Assembly (NCBI GenBank): GCA_033239525.1
Contig: BSYO01000028.1
Location: 12,145,597-12,209,596, forward strand
Direction of reading: 5' to 3'
DNA from: Nepenthes gracilis
Taxonomy: Eukaryota; Streptophyta; Magnoliopsida; Caryophyllales; Nepenthaceae
Length of the DNA stretch: 64,000 nt
The position numbers and the translations under genes were made by a program. Of the stretch, positions 47,701-58,990 are shown one piece after another. How positions within the stretch are numbered: the stretch's first letter is position 1; each line of letters starts with the position of its first letter. Below the pieces are notes generated by a model. It had not been told where the DNA came from. It worked only from the letters and a program-made list of their open reading frames with translations, and searched no databases.

Positions 47701-48012
47701 ACGGTTGGCTCGCCTCTGCGGCCCGCCTCTCGACGCCTTTCTCTCTTGGAAGTAGAGGCCGGAGCCGCTAGAGGGCGGCCCACAGTGTGGCGGTTCGGAG
47801 TTCGCGCATACGGCGGAGGATCTCCTTGGGCGTCTAATTCCGCGGCCGGAGTGGCGGGTGCCCGGCTCGGTTGGTTGTTTGCTTGGTTCCCGTGGGGAAC
47901 CCCATCAGACAGACGGTGGTTTCCACCGCGGAGCACTTGTTTGTGCTGGTGTTTACCATGCTTGGTTGTTCGGCTACTTGTTAGGAAAGAGACAATTGGC
48001 TTGTTGTCGATT

Positions 48013-48031
48013 TTCCCACGAGACGGCGCCA
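48013..48031 (-). other. tRNA primer-binding site of the Tat element
   Basis: In element sense TGGCGCCGTCTCGTGGG starts one base inside the 5' LTR. TGGCGCCGT matches the 3' end of plant tRNA-Asp, the usual primer of Tat and Athila elements. The copy at 52500-52517 reads TGGCGCCGTGTGG. Confidence 0.65.
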
Positions 48032-48032
48032 A

Positions 48033-49056
48033 TGTTGCGTCCCCGAGCCCAAGGTTGCCGTACGGACTAGGAGCCTTGTTCCTAAGCGTGCGGGCGCTCG
48101 GAAGAAGGATCCGGTCTCGTCCTGTAAACTGGACTGCACAACACAAACAATGAACAAGAGGTGAAGGGTGCAGTAGGATTTCTCCCACCAAGGCCGCTCA
48201 GCCTCAATCGACAATATTCCCTGATAAGCGGAAATGCGCACGCTAAGGTGGTGCGTGGTGAAAATCTTTGAGAAAGCGTGAAAGTGCTTATGCGATGATG
48301 TGGGAAGAGTTTTGAGCGGTGTTGGAAGGCTGGCTTAGTGATGCCCGTAGCGGGTGGCTAACTTTCCCGTGATCTCGACGGATCCGGGGGTATGAGCGAG
48401 TCAGCTAGATGAGGCAAAGCTCTGCTGTGACTCGTCTCCCTCGAGCTTTTCGGAAGAAAGGGAGAGAAACGATTGAGGGCGTCTGATGCTATCTTTTCTT
48501 CGGACCGTTGTTTGATCGAAGAGTTCGAGATCCCCGATTTATCGTTCAGTTGATCAAGATCAAGAGAGTTGTTCCGTTCCGAAAAAGAGAGCCCCTTTTC
48601 CCTGCGGGGGTGAGGGTTTTTATACTCCTCACCCCATTGGATTCTCGGGCGCCAAAACGTCCGTTGCACAGGCTATTGTTGCGTGTCTTTGTCGCTGCCA
48701 TGGACCAGCCCCGTCACGCCGGCCCTTGTTGCCGTGCTTGCACGGCTTGTTGGCGTCGTTGACCACGCCCGATTCTCCCTGAGCGGAGATTGGTTGGCTG
48801 CCTGCAGACGGCAGGGAATCGCGCTGGCGCTGCGCCAGCCACGCCTCTATTGGCTAGCCTTTCCGCCCTTTTGTCTTGTTCCCGGCGACGCATTTAATGC
48901 GCCGCAGGTTACCGTTGCCTCCTTCCGTTGTGGGCTCGCGCCATTCTTCCCTTGGCTGGGCTAACACTTCCTTGCGGGCCTCTGATCTTTTCCTGGGCTG
49001 CGAACAGCCTCGTGGGCTTGGGCCTGTTCTTATGAGCCAGGACATGGGACCCAACA
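48033..49056 (-). repeat. 5' LTR of the Tat element
   Basis: 1024 bp, TGTTGCGTCCCC...ACCCAACA on the + strand, followed by GGTTA. In long stretches (for example about 48360-48540 against 36480-36660) it is practically identical to the 3' LTR. Confidence 0.9.
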
Positions 49057-49135
49057 GGTTATAATTTAATAGAGAATAAATATTTTCATGAAAATATTTA
49101 TTCTCACCTATGTAAGAATAATTATTCCCATAGTT

Positions 49136-49247
49136 TATTATTATTATTGTTATTGTTGTTATTATTATTATTGCAATTATTATTATTATTATCACTATTA
49201 TTATTGTTGTTGTTATTACTACTGATATTATTATTATTATTATCACG

Positions 49248-49295
<48 letters not shown>

Positions 49296-49375
49296 GTTGT
49301 TGTTGTTATTGTTATTATTATCACTATTATTAATATTATTATTATCACTATTATTATTACTATTTTTACCTTATT
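49136..49375. repeat. TTA/TTG triplet array inside the MITE
   Basis: About 240 bp of TTATTATTG-type triplets with occasional TCA/ACT. The mirrored copy is at 53590-53820. Poly-Leu and poly-Ile frames here are spurious. Confidence 0.95.
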
Positions 49376-49544
49376 TATCATATTATTCTATAAACTAAAT
49401 AATAGAATACTAATTCTCATCTTATTCTATTCTAACAATCAAATATGATAATAACTATTTTCAACTCTATTTTCATTCTATTCTATTCCCTAAAAATAAT
49501 TATTCTATTCCCACCTTATTCCATTCTATTAACTAAATGTACCA

Positions 49545-49907
49545 TAGATGTGTCCTCGGATCTCGCCTTCGAACATTGGCGAAGAGTTTCCTCTAATTCC
49601 GGCTCGTGATAACGTAGGCGCCATACCAGCTCCAAACTTTCACACTATTTGGCCAACGAAGACAATTTGTAATGCAAGGCATAAAGAGCCCATCCATTTA
49701 TAATCGAGAGAAGCATTAGCAAGCCATCAACACGATAGGAATACCCACGTCAGCATAATTCACAAAAGATCAAATCAAATCATGACTGATAGAACGGCAA
49801 ATCAGCAAATCACCTAAGAAAGGAACAAGCATGCAGGCCTATAACTAGCGTCCCATTAATGAATATGTCGGAGTTGAAATTTCAAATCATCAGGCATGGG
49901 GGGCTAG
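49545..49907 (+). mobile_element. 3' internal end of a Tat-like element with polypurine tract
   Basis: CAGGCATGGGGGGCTAG (49891-49907) is a polypurine tract placed right before an LTR start (TGATGG, 49908), so the preceding 360 bp are the untranslated 3' part of an element in + orientation. No coding sequence is visible. The piece starts at the MITE boundary, so the MITE inserted in or next to this element. Confidence 0.6.
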
Positions 49908-50568
49908 TGATGGATATAACGATTCATAGTCCAGCTAAAAAATTCAACCCACGAAAAGAAGAAAGACTTAGAGGATAGAGGCCCAACAAAACGCCTCCTT
50001 AGCCCAAAAATCTAAAAGGTAACATGGTTGGCCCAAATAGATTAATTCGGAATAGTGCAGCAGAAAATTGGTAATTAGGGTTATGTGATACGCTACCCCA
50101 ACAGTCGTCCCCCCAGCTCTATAGTCAATAACTTTCACAACTCAACGCAAATAAGTTGACGGCACTTATCATAATACAGCCCGATGATTGTGCCCCTATG
50201 ATTGTACATCGCCCCCGAAATGGCAATTATGACTCAACAAATTATCTCATAAGGCAATTACTATATAATGCCCTCATGATCGCTTTGACAATGGAACAAA
50301 TATTCTCAAATAGTAGCAGTTACTATAACCGTGCCCCATGATCATTGACACAACTCAACGGATCAACGCAAACAATTGTCACCAACTGAGAGGCTCAAGA
50401 AAGGCTAAACCGATACTCGCACTATAAATACCCCTTCTCTACAACAAGGAGGGGGATCACCCAATCAAACAATAAAACTATCAGTTCTCGGATACAAAGC
50501 ATACTCTTGACTCTCAAGCGTTTGTATATACCGAGAGACCATAAACCATTCTCCCTACGAGTGCACGT
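49908..50568 (+). mobile_element. LTR of a Tat-like family, copy 2 (cut short)
   Basis: Same LTR as 54349-55203, with a TATA box CTATAAATA at about 50422. It stops at CTACGAGTGCAC (50568), where the sequence jumps into the gag/protease part of the Tat element (homologous to about 46050). The missing last 250 bp are present in the copy at 54349. Confidence 0.75.
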
Positions 50569-52518
50569 ATAATCCCTTGCAATCGCATAAAGCCGTTGTC
50601 CAACCATTATAGCGGTCCGTTCTTTGCCTTCATTTGGCTGTTTTAGTCCCAGTTTGGTGAACGCTTGTTAAGATCTGATAAATTTTGTGAGCTTCCATTA
50701 TCAATGAAGACCGCTTTCGGTTGGTAGTCATCACCACCAAAGAAAACGCAGGGCCGATACGAGGGGATCGGCATGGGGAGATTACATGTGCCATGTCTTA
50801 TTTGCTAAAGCTAATGACATCATTCCTAACCCCTAACCGCCGCTTATTACCGGAGGCTACCTGCGCGTCCACGCCTCGTGTTTGCGGCGTCGGGCGGAAG
50901 AGATCATGTGGACTATCTTGCACACAGGCGGCTCCTTGGCGGATCGGGCCGGGTTCTCCGTCGGAGGAGCCGGGTTCTTACCCCGAGCCTTTCACGAATC
51001 GCTTAAGTGTCCCCGCCGGGATCGATCTTCGATCTCCTAGCTGCGAGGTGTGCGGCGGTTCGCCAGTGTCCCAGACAGCGTGTAATCGGGCAAAGATTGG
51101 CCATTCCGCTACCGACCCTTAGGTGTCTTTGGCCACTTGAAGAACCTTCATCCTTGGATCTCGCATCCAGGATGTTCGTGCGCTATCGCTCGAGCCAAAG
51201 AGGCCACTGTTGTAATCCTTCCCTAGGCCGGTGGGGGCATTGCTGCTTTCACAGTGAGGCCCAGGCCGGGGTCGTCCCTCTTTCTTCCACGGAAGCTACG
51301 AGGTTATAGGCCGATCCGTCCGCGGGAGTTTTTGCCTCATTGGCCTCTTCGGCCGTGGATGTCTGCCGAGAATGGTCTCCGCTACTCAAATCTGTGGTCT
51401 TTGGTGCGATAGGTGTTTGAAGAAGTCCTTTACGCCGCCGCAGTGGCGACGAAGCGTTGAGCTTGTTGATTAAACCGGAGGTGCGGGATCGCCGTGCTTG
51501 ATGAAACGGTCCGGGAACCGCCGAATTTGTCCGGCTCCTCCGCGGAGGCGGGCTAGGTGCCATGGTTGCCTCTCCTCCTTTCCGAGGCGGCACGGCTCAG
51601 GAAGCCGGCCCGCGAGCTCGGGCGAACGAGCATATGGAGTTCGGGGAGGCCATGGAACCCCGGAGTAGCGCGTCGCCCCTAAGGGCATTCGGGAAGCTTC
51701 GGCCACATCGGGGCCTCGCTTGCCCTCAGAGAGGTGGCTGCGAAGGCGATGAGATGGTCCATGGGATCCTTGCTTCCGTCAGATCCCTCCATGACCGTGG
51801 CATTGCCTCTGCCTCGTGCAATGGCTGGGTCGCTCGCAGTCCGCAGGGGACCTGCGCGGAGATCGGCGGAGGAGGTGTGGGCTTCTCCTGCGCAGGGTGT
51901 CCCACAACACCTTGACTTTCTCTTCCATCGGCTGATCGTATAGCCCAGCCAGCGCGTTGAGGACATCGCGGGCTCGTATTCCCCCAGGTTAGCCCGAGGC
52001 TTGTCGGGGTGGCGGCTCTCTGCGCGTGGGAGGCGCTCCCCGGTGGAGCCAGCGGCCGGTGGCCTCTGCCGCCACGCGAGTTGCGGGGTCGCGCCTTCCG
52101 GGCTGGGGTCCTCCTGTCACATCGGCGAGGCGGCTTTCTCGCCTCGTCCGCTGCGTCTCACAGTGCGCTGGGCTGGGCCTGCGTGGTCGAGATTTGGCAA
52201 GCCTCCTGGCCGGCCTCTCGCGCCTTTCTCTCTCTTGAAGTAGAGGCCGAGCCGCTAGAGGCAGCCTCCTGGTACGGCGGTTCGAGTTCGCGCATACGGC
52301 GAGGAGGATCTCCTTGGCGCTTCTAATTCCGGCGGCCAGTGGCGGGTGCCCTACTCGGTTGGTTGCTCGCTTTTTGGTTCCCGTGGGGGAACCCCATCCG
52401 GACGCGAGGGTTTCCACCGAGAGACCGGTTTGTGCTCTCCGTGTTTACCATGCTTGGTTGTTCAGCTACTTGTCGGAAAGAGACAATTGGCTTGTTGGGC
52501 TTTTCCACACGGCGCCAA
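50569..52518 (-). pseudogene. Second copy of Tat protease/gag/leader, heavily broken
   Basis: Corresponds to 46050-48032. Recognisable words include the protease-region AGCTTCCATTATCAATGAAGACC (near 50690) and gag's GAGATGGTCCATGGGATCC (near 51752). Reading frames are shorter and more broken than in the first copy. Confidence 0.8.
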
Positions 52519-53511
52519 TGTTGCGTCTGAGCCTCAAGGTTGCCCCGTGCGGACAAGGAGCCTTCTGATTCCTAAGCGTGCGGCGCTCGGAAGAGGATCC
52601 GGTCTCCGCCCTGTAAACTCCGGACTCCACATGAACACAAACAATGAAGCAGAGGTGAAGGGTGCAGGATTTCTCCCACGATTGCCGCTCTCCAATTTCA
52701 AGTCAGCAATATTCGCACTTGATAAACGGAAATGCGCACGCTAAGGTGGTGCGTGGTGAAATGTCAGAGAAAGCGTGAAAAGTGCTTATGCGATGATGTG
52801 GGAAGAGTTTTGAGGCGGTGTTGGAAGGCTCCGGCTTAGTGATGCACCTGCATCTGTGGCTAACTCATGATCTCGACGGATCCGGTATGAAAGCAGTCGG
52901 CTAGATGTGAGGCAAAGCTGCAGCATGACTCTGCCCCTCGAGCTTTTCGAAGAAAGGAGAGAAACGATTGAGGGCTCGATGCTATCTTTTCTTCGGACCG
53001 TTGTTTGATCGAAGAGTTCGAGATCCCCTGATTCTCGTTCGGTTGATCAAGATCAAGAGAGTTGTTCCGTTAGAAAGAGAGCCCCCTTTTCCTCGCTGGG
53101 TGAGGGTTTTTATACTCCTCACCCCATTGGATTCTCGTATCAAAACGTCCGTTACGGGGCTTCTTGTGCTTGTCAGGTCGCTGCCATGGACTGCCGTCAC
53201 GCCGGCACTTTGTCGTGCCGCACGGGCCATCTTTGGCGTGTTGACCACGCCCGATTCTCCCGAGCGGAGATTGCTTGGTTGCCTGGCAGACGGCAGGAAT
53301 CATGCGCCGCGACACCACGCCTATTGGCTAGTTTCCGCCCTTTGTCTTGTTCCGTGACGATTTAATGCGCCGCAGTTACCGCGGTCCTCGTTGTGGGCTC
53401 GCCATTCTTCCCTTGGCTGGGCTAACACTTTGTGGCCCTCACGATCTTTTCCTCGGAGGTAACAGCCTCGTGGGCTTGGGGCACATTCTTATGAGCCAGA
53501 CACGACTGACG
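52519..53511 (-). repeat. Third LTR of the Tat element (in the tandem copy)
   Basis: 993 bp, starts TGTTGCGTC and ends beside GGTTA (53512-53516) like the 5' LTR at 48033-49056. The terminal GACCCAACA is garbled here to GACACGACTGAC. Confidence 0.85.
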
Positions 53512-53589
53512 GGTTATAATTTAATGTAATAAATATTTTAAATGAAAATATTTATTCTCACCTATGTAAGAATAATTATTCCCATAGTT

Positions 53590-53700
53590 TATTATTATTA
53601 TTGTTATTGTTGTTTATTATTATTATTCTAAATTATTATTATTATTATCACTATTATTATTGTTGTTGTTATTACTAATATTATTATTATTATTATTACG

Positions 53701-53745
<45 letters not shown>

Positions 53746-53820
53746 TTATTGTTGTTATTGTTATTATTATCACTATTATTAATATTATTATTATCACTAT
53801 TATTATTACTATTTTTGACT
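53590..53820. repeat. TTA/TTG triplet array, second copy
   Basis: Counterpart of 49136-49375; it differs by a few indels such as TTGTTTATT for TTGTTATT. Confidence 0.95.
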
Positions 53821-54348
53821 TTATTTATCATATTATTCTATAAACTAAATAATAGAATACTAATTCTCATCTTATCTATTCTAACAATCAAATATGATAA
53901 TAACTATTTTAACTCTATTTTCATTCTATTCTATTCCCTAAAAATAATTATTCTATTCCCACCTTATTCCATTCTATTAACTAAATGTACCATAGATGTG
54001 TCCTCGGATCTAAGCCAACATTGGCGAAGAGTTTTCCTCTAATTCGCTACCGTGATAACGAGTTTTCCATACCAGCTCCAAACTTTCACTATTTGGCCAA
54101 CTAAGACAATTTGTAATGCAAGGCAAAAAGAGCTCCATCCATTTATAATCGAGAAGAAGCATTAGCAAGCCATCAACACGATAGGAATACCCACGCCAAA
54201 GATAATTCACAAAAGATCAAATCAAATCATGATAGAGAACGGCAAATCAGAAATCACCTGAAGAAAGGAACAAGCATGCAGTTTGGCCTAGCGTCCCATT
54301 AATGAATATGTCGGAGTTGAAATTTCAAAATCATCGCATGGGGGCTAG

Positions 54349-55203
54349 TGATGGATATTCGATTCATAGTCCAAATAAAAATTCAACCACGAAAAGAAGA
54401 AAGACTTAGAGGATAGAGGCCCAACAAAAACGCCTCCTTAGCCCAAAAATCTAAAAGGTAACATGGTTGGCCCAAATAGATTAATTCGGAATAGTGCAGC
54501 AGAAAAATTGGTAATTAGGGTTATGTGATACGCTACCCCAACAGTCTCCCCCGGCTCTATAGTCAATAATTTTCAACTCAACGAAATAAGTTGACGGCAC
54601 TTATCATAATACAGCCCGATGATTGTGCCTCATGATTGTACATCGCCTAAATGGCAATTATGACTAACAAATTATCTCATAAGGCAATTACTATATAATG
54701 CCCTCATGATCGCTTTGACAATGGAACAAATATTCTCAAATAGTAGCAGTTACTATAACTGGTGCCCCATGATCATTGACACAACTCAACGGATCAACGC
54801 AAAACAATTGTCACCAACTCGAGAGGCTCAAGAAAGGCTAAACCGATACTCGCACTATAAATACCCCTTCTCTACAACAAGGAGGGGGATCACCCAATCA
54901 AACAATAAAACTACTCCTTCTGATACAAAGCATACTCTTGACTCTCAAGCGTTTGTATATACCGAGAGACCATAAAACCATTCTCCCTACGAGTGCACCT
55001 ATCCTAAAGAGCGCACCTTTCCTAAAGTTGCTCCCAACTGAATGCATTTCTCAGAGTCCAGACCTCCGTAACACGCTCAATCCCCTCTCTCATGCTTGCA
55101 TACATGCATTTTCATATTTTTCCATCTTCCTCTTCTTCAAAAAAAGATTTTTGATTTGTAAATCCAAAAATATATATCGAGCAAAGATCGTTATCCTCTA
55201 ACA
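54349..55203 (+). mobile_element. LTR of a Tat-like family, copy 3 (complete)
   Basis: 855 bp, starts TGATGGATATTCG after a polypurine tract (GCATGGGGGCTAG) and ends CCTCTAACA. TATA box CTATAAATACCCC at about 54856. No downstream target duplication could be matched, because the element's other end is not present in the window. Confidence 0.75.
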
Positions 55204-56660
55204 TCTCATTTATTCATTGTGATTTGTAAGATCTAAGTTTCCAGGGATAAAAATTAGACTCGCTTTAATTTAACCTGTAGAACGAGATTAACTAACTCCT
55301 TAATTCGTACGATGATCCAAATCCAAATGTACATCAACTTTAAATTACATAAATGGTTTGAACCAAATGAGTGTGTACATTAACTTGTATCAACTAATTA
55401 TTTGGTTAGGTTCAAAAGAATTAAAACCATAGTATATGTCTCAATTATAAATTATTCTTTAATTTGTGTCAAATCGATTCCCCTTTCAAACAAATTTTTA
55501 GGAAAATTTTTTTAATGTGCTCAAATTTTGATTTCATCTAAAAATACATTATAATGTTTTAAATTTTTTTGTAACGAAGTTTTAAAATTGCAAATAAAAG
55601 ATTTCCTCATTATTTATTTATTTTTTTTAATTTTCTAATTCATTCTCTTCTTTTGGTGTAAAAAGGCTTGATTTCCAAAACTCTAATTAAAAAAAGGCAA
55701 TTAATACAAATAAAATTAGTAATTAAATTAAACCAAATTAAAAATATTTCCTTATATATAATAACAGTATTTAAATTTGGCATATAAGTAAAGAATTAGC
55801 TGAAATAATAATAATTCTACAAAAACAAATATGTAAAATATTGATATAAACATACATTATAAAATAATAATGTACAATATTTCTATATGATCGATTGAAA
55901 TTTAGAAAATTAAATTATTTTAATACCTCGTAAGCTCTTTGAAATTAGGTATAAACTCAAAAAAATCAAAAAAAAATTAATTAATTTTTCTAAAACTAAT
56001 CAGGTGTTTAGAAATTTCAAAATGTTTCAATAATCACAGAGACGTTTTAATCTAACTTATATATTAATTTTTGAGAATTTATAATATAATAATATTATTT
56101 TGCAAGTTTATAAATAATGACATATAACATATATGTTAATTCCAAAGTAATATTTATAATATATTGATATGTTTCGAGAATTTAAATTATCGTATAAATT
56201 AGAGAGTCAATTGCTTCACTTGGATATTTATATACAAACAGATCCGATATTCATAATTAAAAATTAGAATCTTGTGCACGATAAAAAAATAAATTTGAGA
56301 TAAAAGGTATATGTGACTCACTTCTTAATATATTCTCTAACGTTTAAGTCAGTGATCATTTTAATAGATTTGAAAAAATATTGAGAAAGAATATATAGGG
56401 AATGAAAGAGGATGGAGATGAGTGTATATTTTGAAGGTTATACTCATCTTATATACTCGGCTAATTGGGTGATCTTTTTTTCCTCTTTTCTCTCCTTTTT
56501 TAGAGAGAAGTCTTATTTATAATTAGAGATACCATTTAACTAATTGATACTTGAGATCGATACGTGTATATTTATATCGCCTGGATCAATGATGGCGGCG
56601 TTGCGGAAGTGTACAAACGGCGTTCTTTATTTAATTATAAAACCACGACTTTCGTGTATA
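55204..56660. other. AT-rich intergenic DNA, no gene seen
   Basis: Very AT-rich with no coding or repeat signature that I can name. Confidence 0.6.
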
Positions 56661-56663
56661 GCT

Positions 56664-56712
56664 TTATTTCAGCTGCTCTTGTGTGCTAGTCCGTTAAGTA
56701 GCTCATTTGTGA
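56664..56712 (+). repeat. Left copy of a direct repeat flanking two arrays
   Basis: TTTCAGCTGCTCTT(G/C)TGTG followed by a GTCCGTTAAG(T/C)AGCTCATT block. The same sequence, with a few changes, lies at 60243-60287 in the same orientation. Confidence 0.8.
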
Positions 56713-56759
56713 CGGAACGGATATTTTTTTATTTTTTTTTGATTCCGTCTGGAACCTGA

Positions 56760-57689
56760 CACACAATTGAAAACCCAACTCAACGGGATTCATTGTGTGC
56801 AGCACAGGATCACAAAGATATAGGACCCATATACTTTAACCGTAATAAGTAAAGTTACACTAACACTTGTGAAAACATTCATATTCATCCCAAAATATTC
56901 ATTCCTCGAGTACATAACCAAAATGTTTAACCATAAAAGTCCAACAAGTCATTACATTAATATATCTCCAAAATAAACTTCCAAGGTCTTTAATCCCCAG
57001 AGACAAGGTCTAATCATCACTGTCAGCATGCGCCCAAAGCTTCATCTCAGGGGAAATATATAAAATAGTGAGCCGAGGCTCAAGAAGGTACATGCATATG
57101 GATAAGAACGATGATGCGTAATGACTGAGGTAACTATGCATAAATAGAACGGTGAACCAAGATGCAGTCGAAATAGAGAAAACATACTCGATAGCATTTA
57201 TATTCAAAAAAATCGTAATTTCGATGCCGCACGGCAAATAATAGAATATAACGATTCATTTCCGCATTTATAAACGGTGAATAGTACATATCATATCGTA
57301 GACGGTCTTTCATATTCGATACCGGTACTTCATATTCGGAAGTCGCAGACGGTAAATATAACATGCTCCAGAAACAAGAACATTACTTCATATCATATCG
57401 GCATGAGACCCTGTATCAATACTCTACTAGCTAATGGGCTTAATATCGAGATAGATGTATTCCTCCCCACAATCTAAGGCCGATCTGGGTTACATGGGTA
57501 TCCCATCTCACGGATCGGGTCGGTATGCCACAGAAGGTAGGCCGTGCTTGTAATTCCCTCTGGCACATAACGCCCAAGGGCGGGACGGACAAATAACTCC
57601 ATGGACAAGAGCTATCCTCAATTACCACCAAAAAGTCCTAAGGCATGCCGAGAACCTATCTCGTGTAGTCAGTCCGGTCTTAAAATAAC
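56760..57689. mobile_element. LTR-like fragment
   Basis: CCTGACACACAATTG near the start and AAAATAGTGAGCCGAGGCTC near 57062 resemble parts of the LTR arms at 6579-7100 (TGTCACATCCC; AAAAGAGTGAGCCAAATG). The similarity is short, so this is a tentative identification. No protein-coding content. Confidence 0.35.
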
Positions 57690-58990
57690 ATGAACACTTC
57701 TCTTCTTGAAAGCCATTTCAGTTTCTAGCTTTTTTTCCGTACGAATCGAGTTCAATTTCAACGCAGGGAGTTCATTTTACGATTAAGGACTGAGTTCTTT
57801 TCGTCAAAACCGGTTCATTTTATTCGGAGTTCCTCTTTTCGCTTAAACAGAGTTCAAAAGCCGAGTTGATTTTCACGTTAAGGGCGGAGCTCTTTTTCAT
57901 GTTAAAAGCCAAAGTTCATTTTTTTCTTTAACAACGGAACTCTTTTCCGGAGCCTAAAGTCAAGTTCATTTTTCGTTAAAGACGGAACTCTTTTTCAAAG
58001 CCGGAGTTACTTCTTTATTAAAGACGGAGTCTTTAGTACTCAAATCGGAGTTCATTTTACCTTTAAAAGTCGGAGTTCTTTTCTTTAAAGACGGACGCTT
58101 TTTCCTAAAAGCCGAGCTCATTACAATCCGGGTTCATTTTTTTCAAAGGACGGAGTATTTCTTTTAAAAGCCGATTTCATAAATTGGTTCTTTTTAACAA
58201 CAAAGCCGGGGTTCTTTTATTAACAAAGGTCGGAGTTCTTTTATTATTAAAGCCGGAGTTCTTTTTATCAACAAAGCAGAGTTGTTTTTTTTTTTATCTA
58301 CAAAAGGACGGAGTTCTTTTTAACAACAAAAGGACGGAGTTCTTTTAACAACAAAAGGACGGAGTTCGTTTTCTTATACAACGGAGCTCTTTTTCTTTAT
58401 TACGGACGGGTTCATTTTACCTTTCTGCCGGGCACTTCTTGAGGAGGGACGGAGTGCCTTTTGACAGTACCTTCTGTAAGAGACGGAGCTCTTTTAGACT
58501 AGATTACTTTTCTTAGGGGCCAGAGTCTTCATGGACGGAGTCATTTCAATAAGGACGGAGCTCTTTTCTCGCACAGGACGGAGCTTTTCCACATAATGCG
58601 ACGGAGCTCTTTTCGTTATCAGATCGAAAGCTCCTTTTCCTTACCGACGGAGTTCATTAAAAGTCGGACTTCTTTTTCCTTCTTAAAAATCGGGTTCTTT
58701 CTTTCATAAAGCTAGAGTTCTTTTTAACAACAAAGGACGAGTTCGTTTTCTTATACGGGCGGAGCACTTTCTCTTGTTTGCTCAAGTTCATTTCACATTA
58801 CAAGTCGGACTTCTTTTTGGACGAGTGCTTTGACGGAGTACTTTTCTAGGTGATGTTGAGCTCTTTTTTATCTTAAGACGTGAGTTCACTTCACATCAAG
58901 GACGGAGTTCATTTTTTAGGGCCTCGAGTTCATTTTACATTACAGGAGCCTGAGTCATTTTACACAACGGCCAGAGTTCGTTTTGCCTTA
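57690..58990 (+). repeat. Degenerate GACGGAGTTC(T/A)TTTT tandem array
   Basis: About 1.3 kb built from units of roughly 25-40 bp with a core (A)AAGGACGGAGTTCTTTTT and spacers such as AACAACA, CTTTAA or CATTACA. I count some 35 recognisable units. Variants alternate GAGTTCTTTT, GAGTTCATTTT and GAGCTCTTTT. Near-identical neighbours occur around 58310-58370. It has no open frame of note. It is a minisatellite; origin unknown. Confidence 0.85.

Larger units (their letters stand above)
36140..49056 (-). mobile_element. Tat-lineage Ty3/gypsy LTR retrotransposon
   Basis: 12,917 bp bounded by two near-identical LTRs (36140-37174, 48033-49056) and a perfect 5-bp target duplication GGTTA (36135-36139, 49057-49061). 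On the - strand the order is 5' LTR, tRNA primer site, gag, protease, RT, RNase H, a second (archaeal-type) RNase H, integrase, a 5 kb region with antisense genes, polypurine tract, 3' LTR. The second RNase H and the long 3' region mark the Tat lineage (Grande/Ogre/Retand relatives). LTR similarity indicates a recent insertion, yet the coding frames are shattered by small indels. Confidence 0.9.
36059..49544. mobile_element. TTA-rich terminal-inverted-repeat element, split by a retrotransposon
   Basis: The left end reads TGGCCCTACATTTAGTT and the right end, in complement, TGGTACATTTAGTT followed by similar AATAGAAT words. These are terminal inverted repeats with a 2-base gap difference, flanked by TA on both sides. 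With the 12.9 kb retrotransposon (36140-49056) and one GGTTA removed, the element is only about 560 bp and has no coding capacity. Its inside is a TTA/TTG triplet array. Best read as a MITE; the superfamily is not certain (TA duplication only). Confidence 0.6.
50569..55010. repeat. Tandem second copy of 46050-50568
   Basis: The whole segment (end of Tat protease, gag, primer site, 5' LTR, GGTTA, right half of the MITE with its triplet array, 3' end of the Tat-like element and most of its LTR) is repeated in the same order and orientation. The repeat includes the target duplication and host flank, so it arose after both insertions. Differences are mostly 1-5 base gains and losses, denser in GC-rich parts. 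Either a genuine tandem duplication or an assembly/consensus artefact. Confidence 0.85.

Noticed and set aside
47235..48153. 178- and 199-codon + strand frames opposite gag
   Set aside because: They are antisense shadows of the gag region; the - strand holds the recognisable retrotransposon gag motifs.
49147..49398. Poly-Leu/poly-Ile frames
   Set aside because: By-products of the TTA/TTG triplet array.
34909..50568. One complete retrotransposon with LTRs at 34909 and 49908
   Set aside because: The two LTRs are clearly more diverged than those of a single young insertion, no primer site follows 35812, and no matching target duplication was found; independent insertions fit better.
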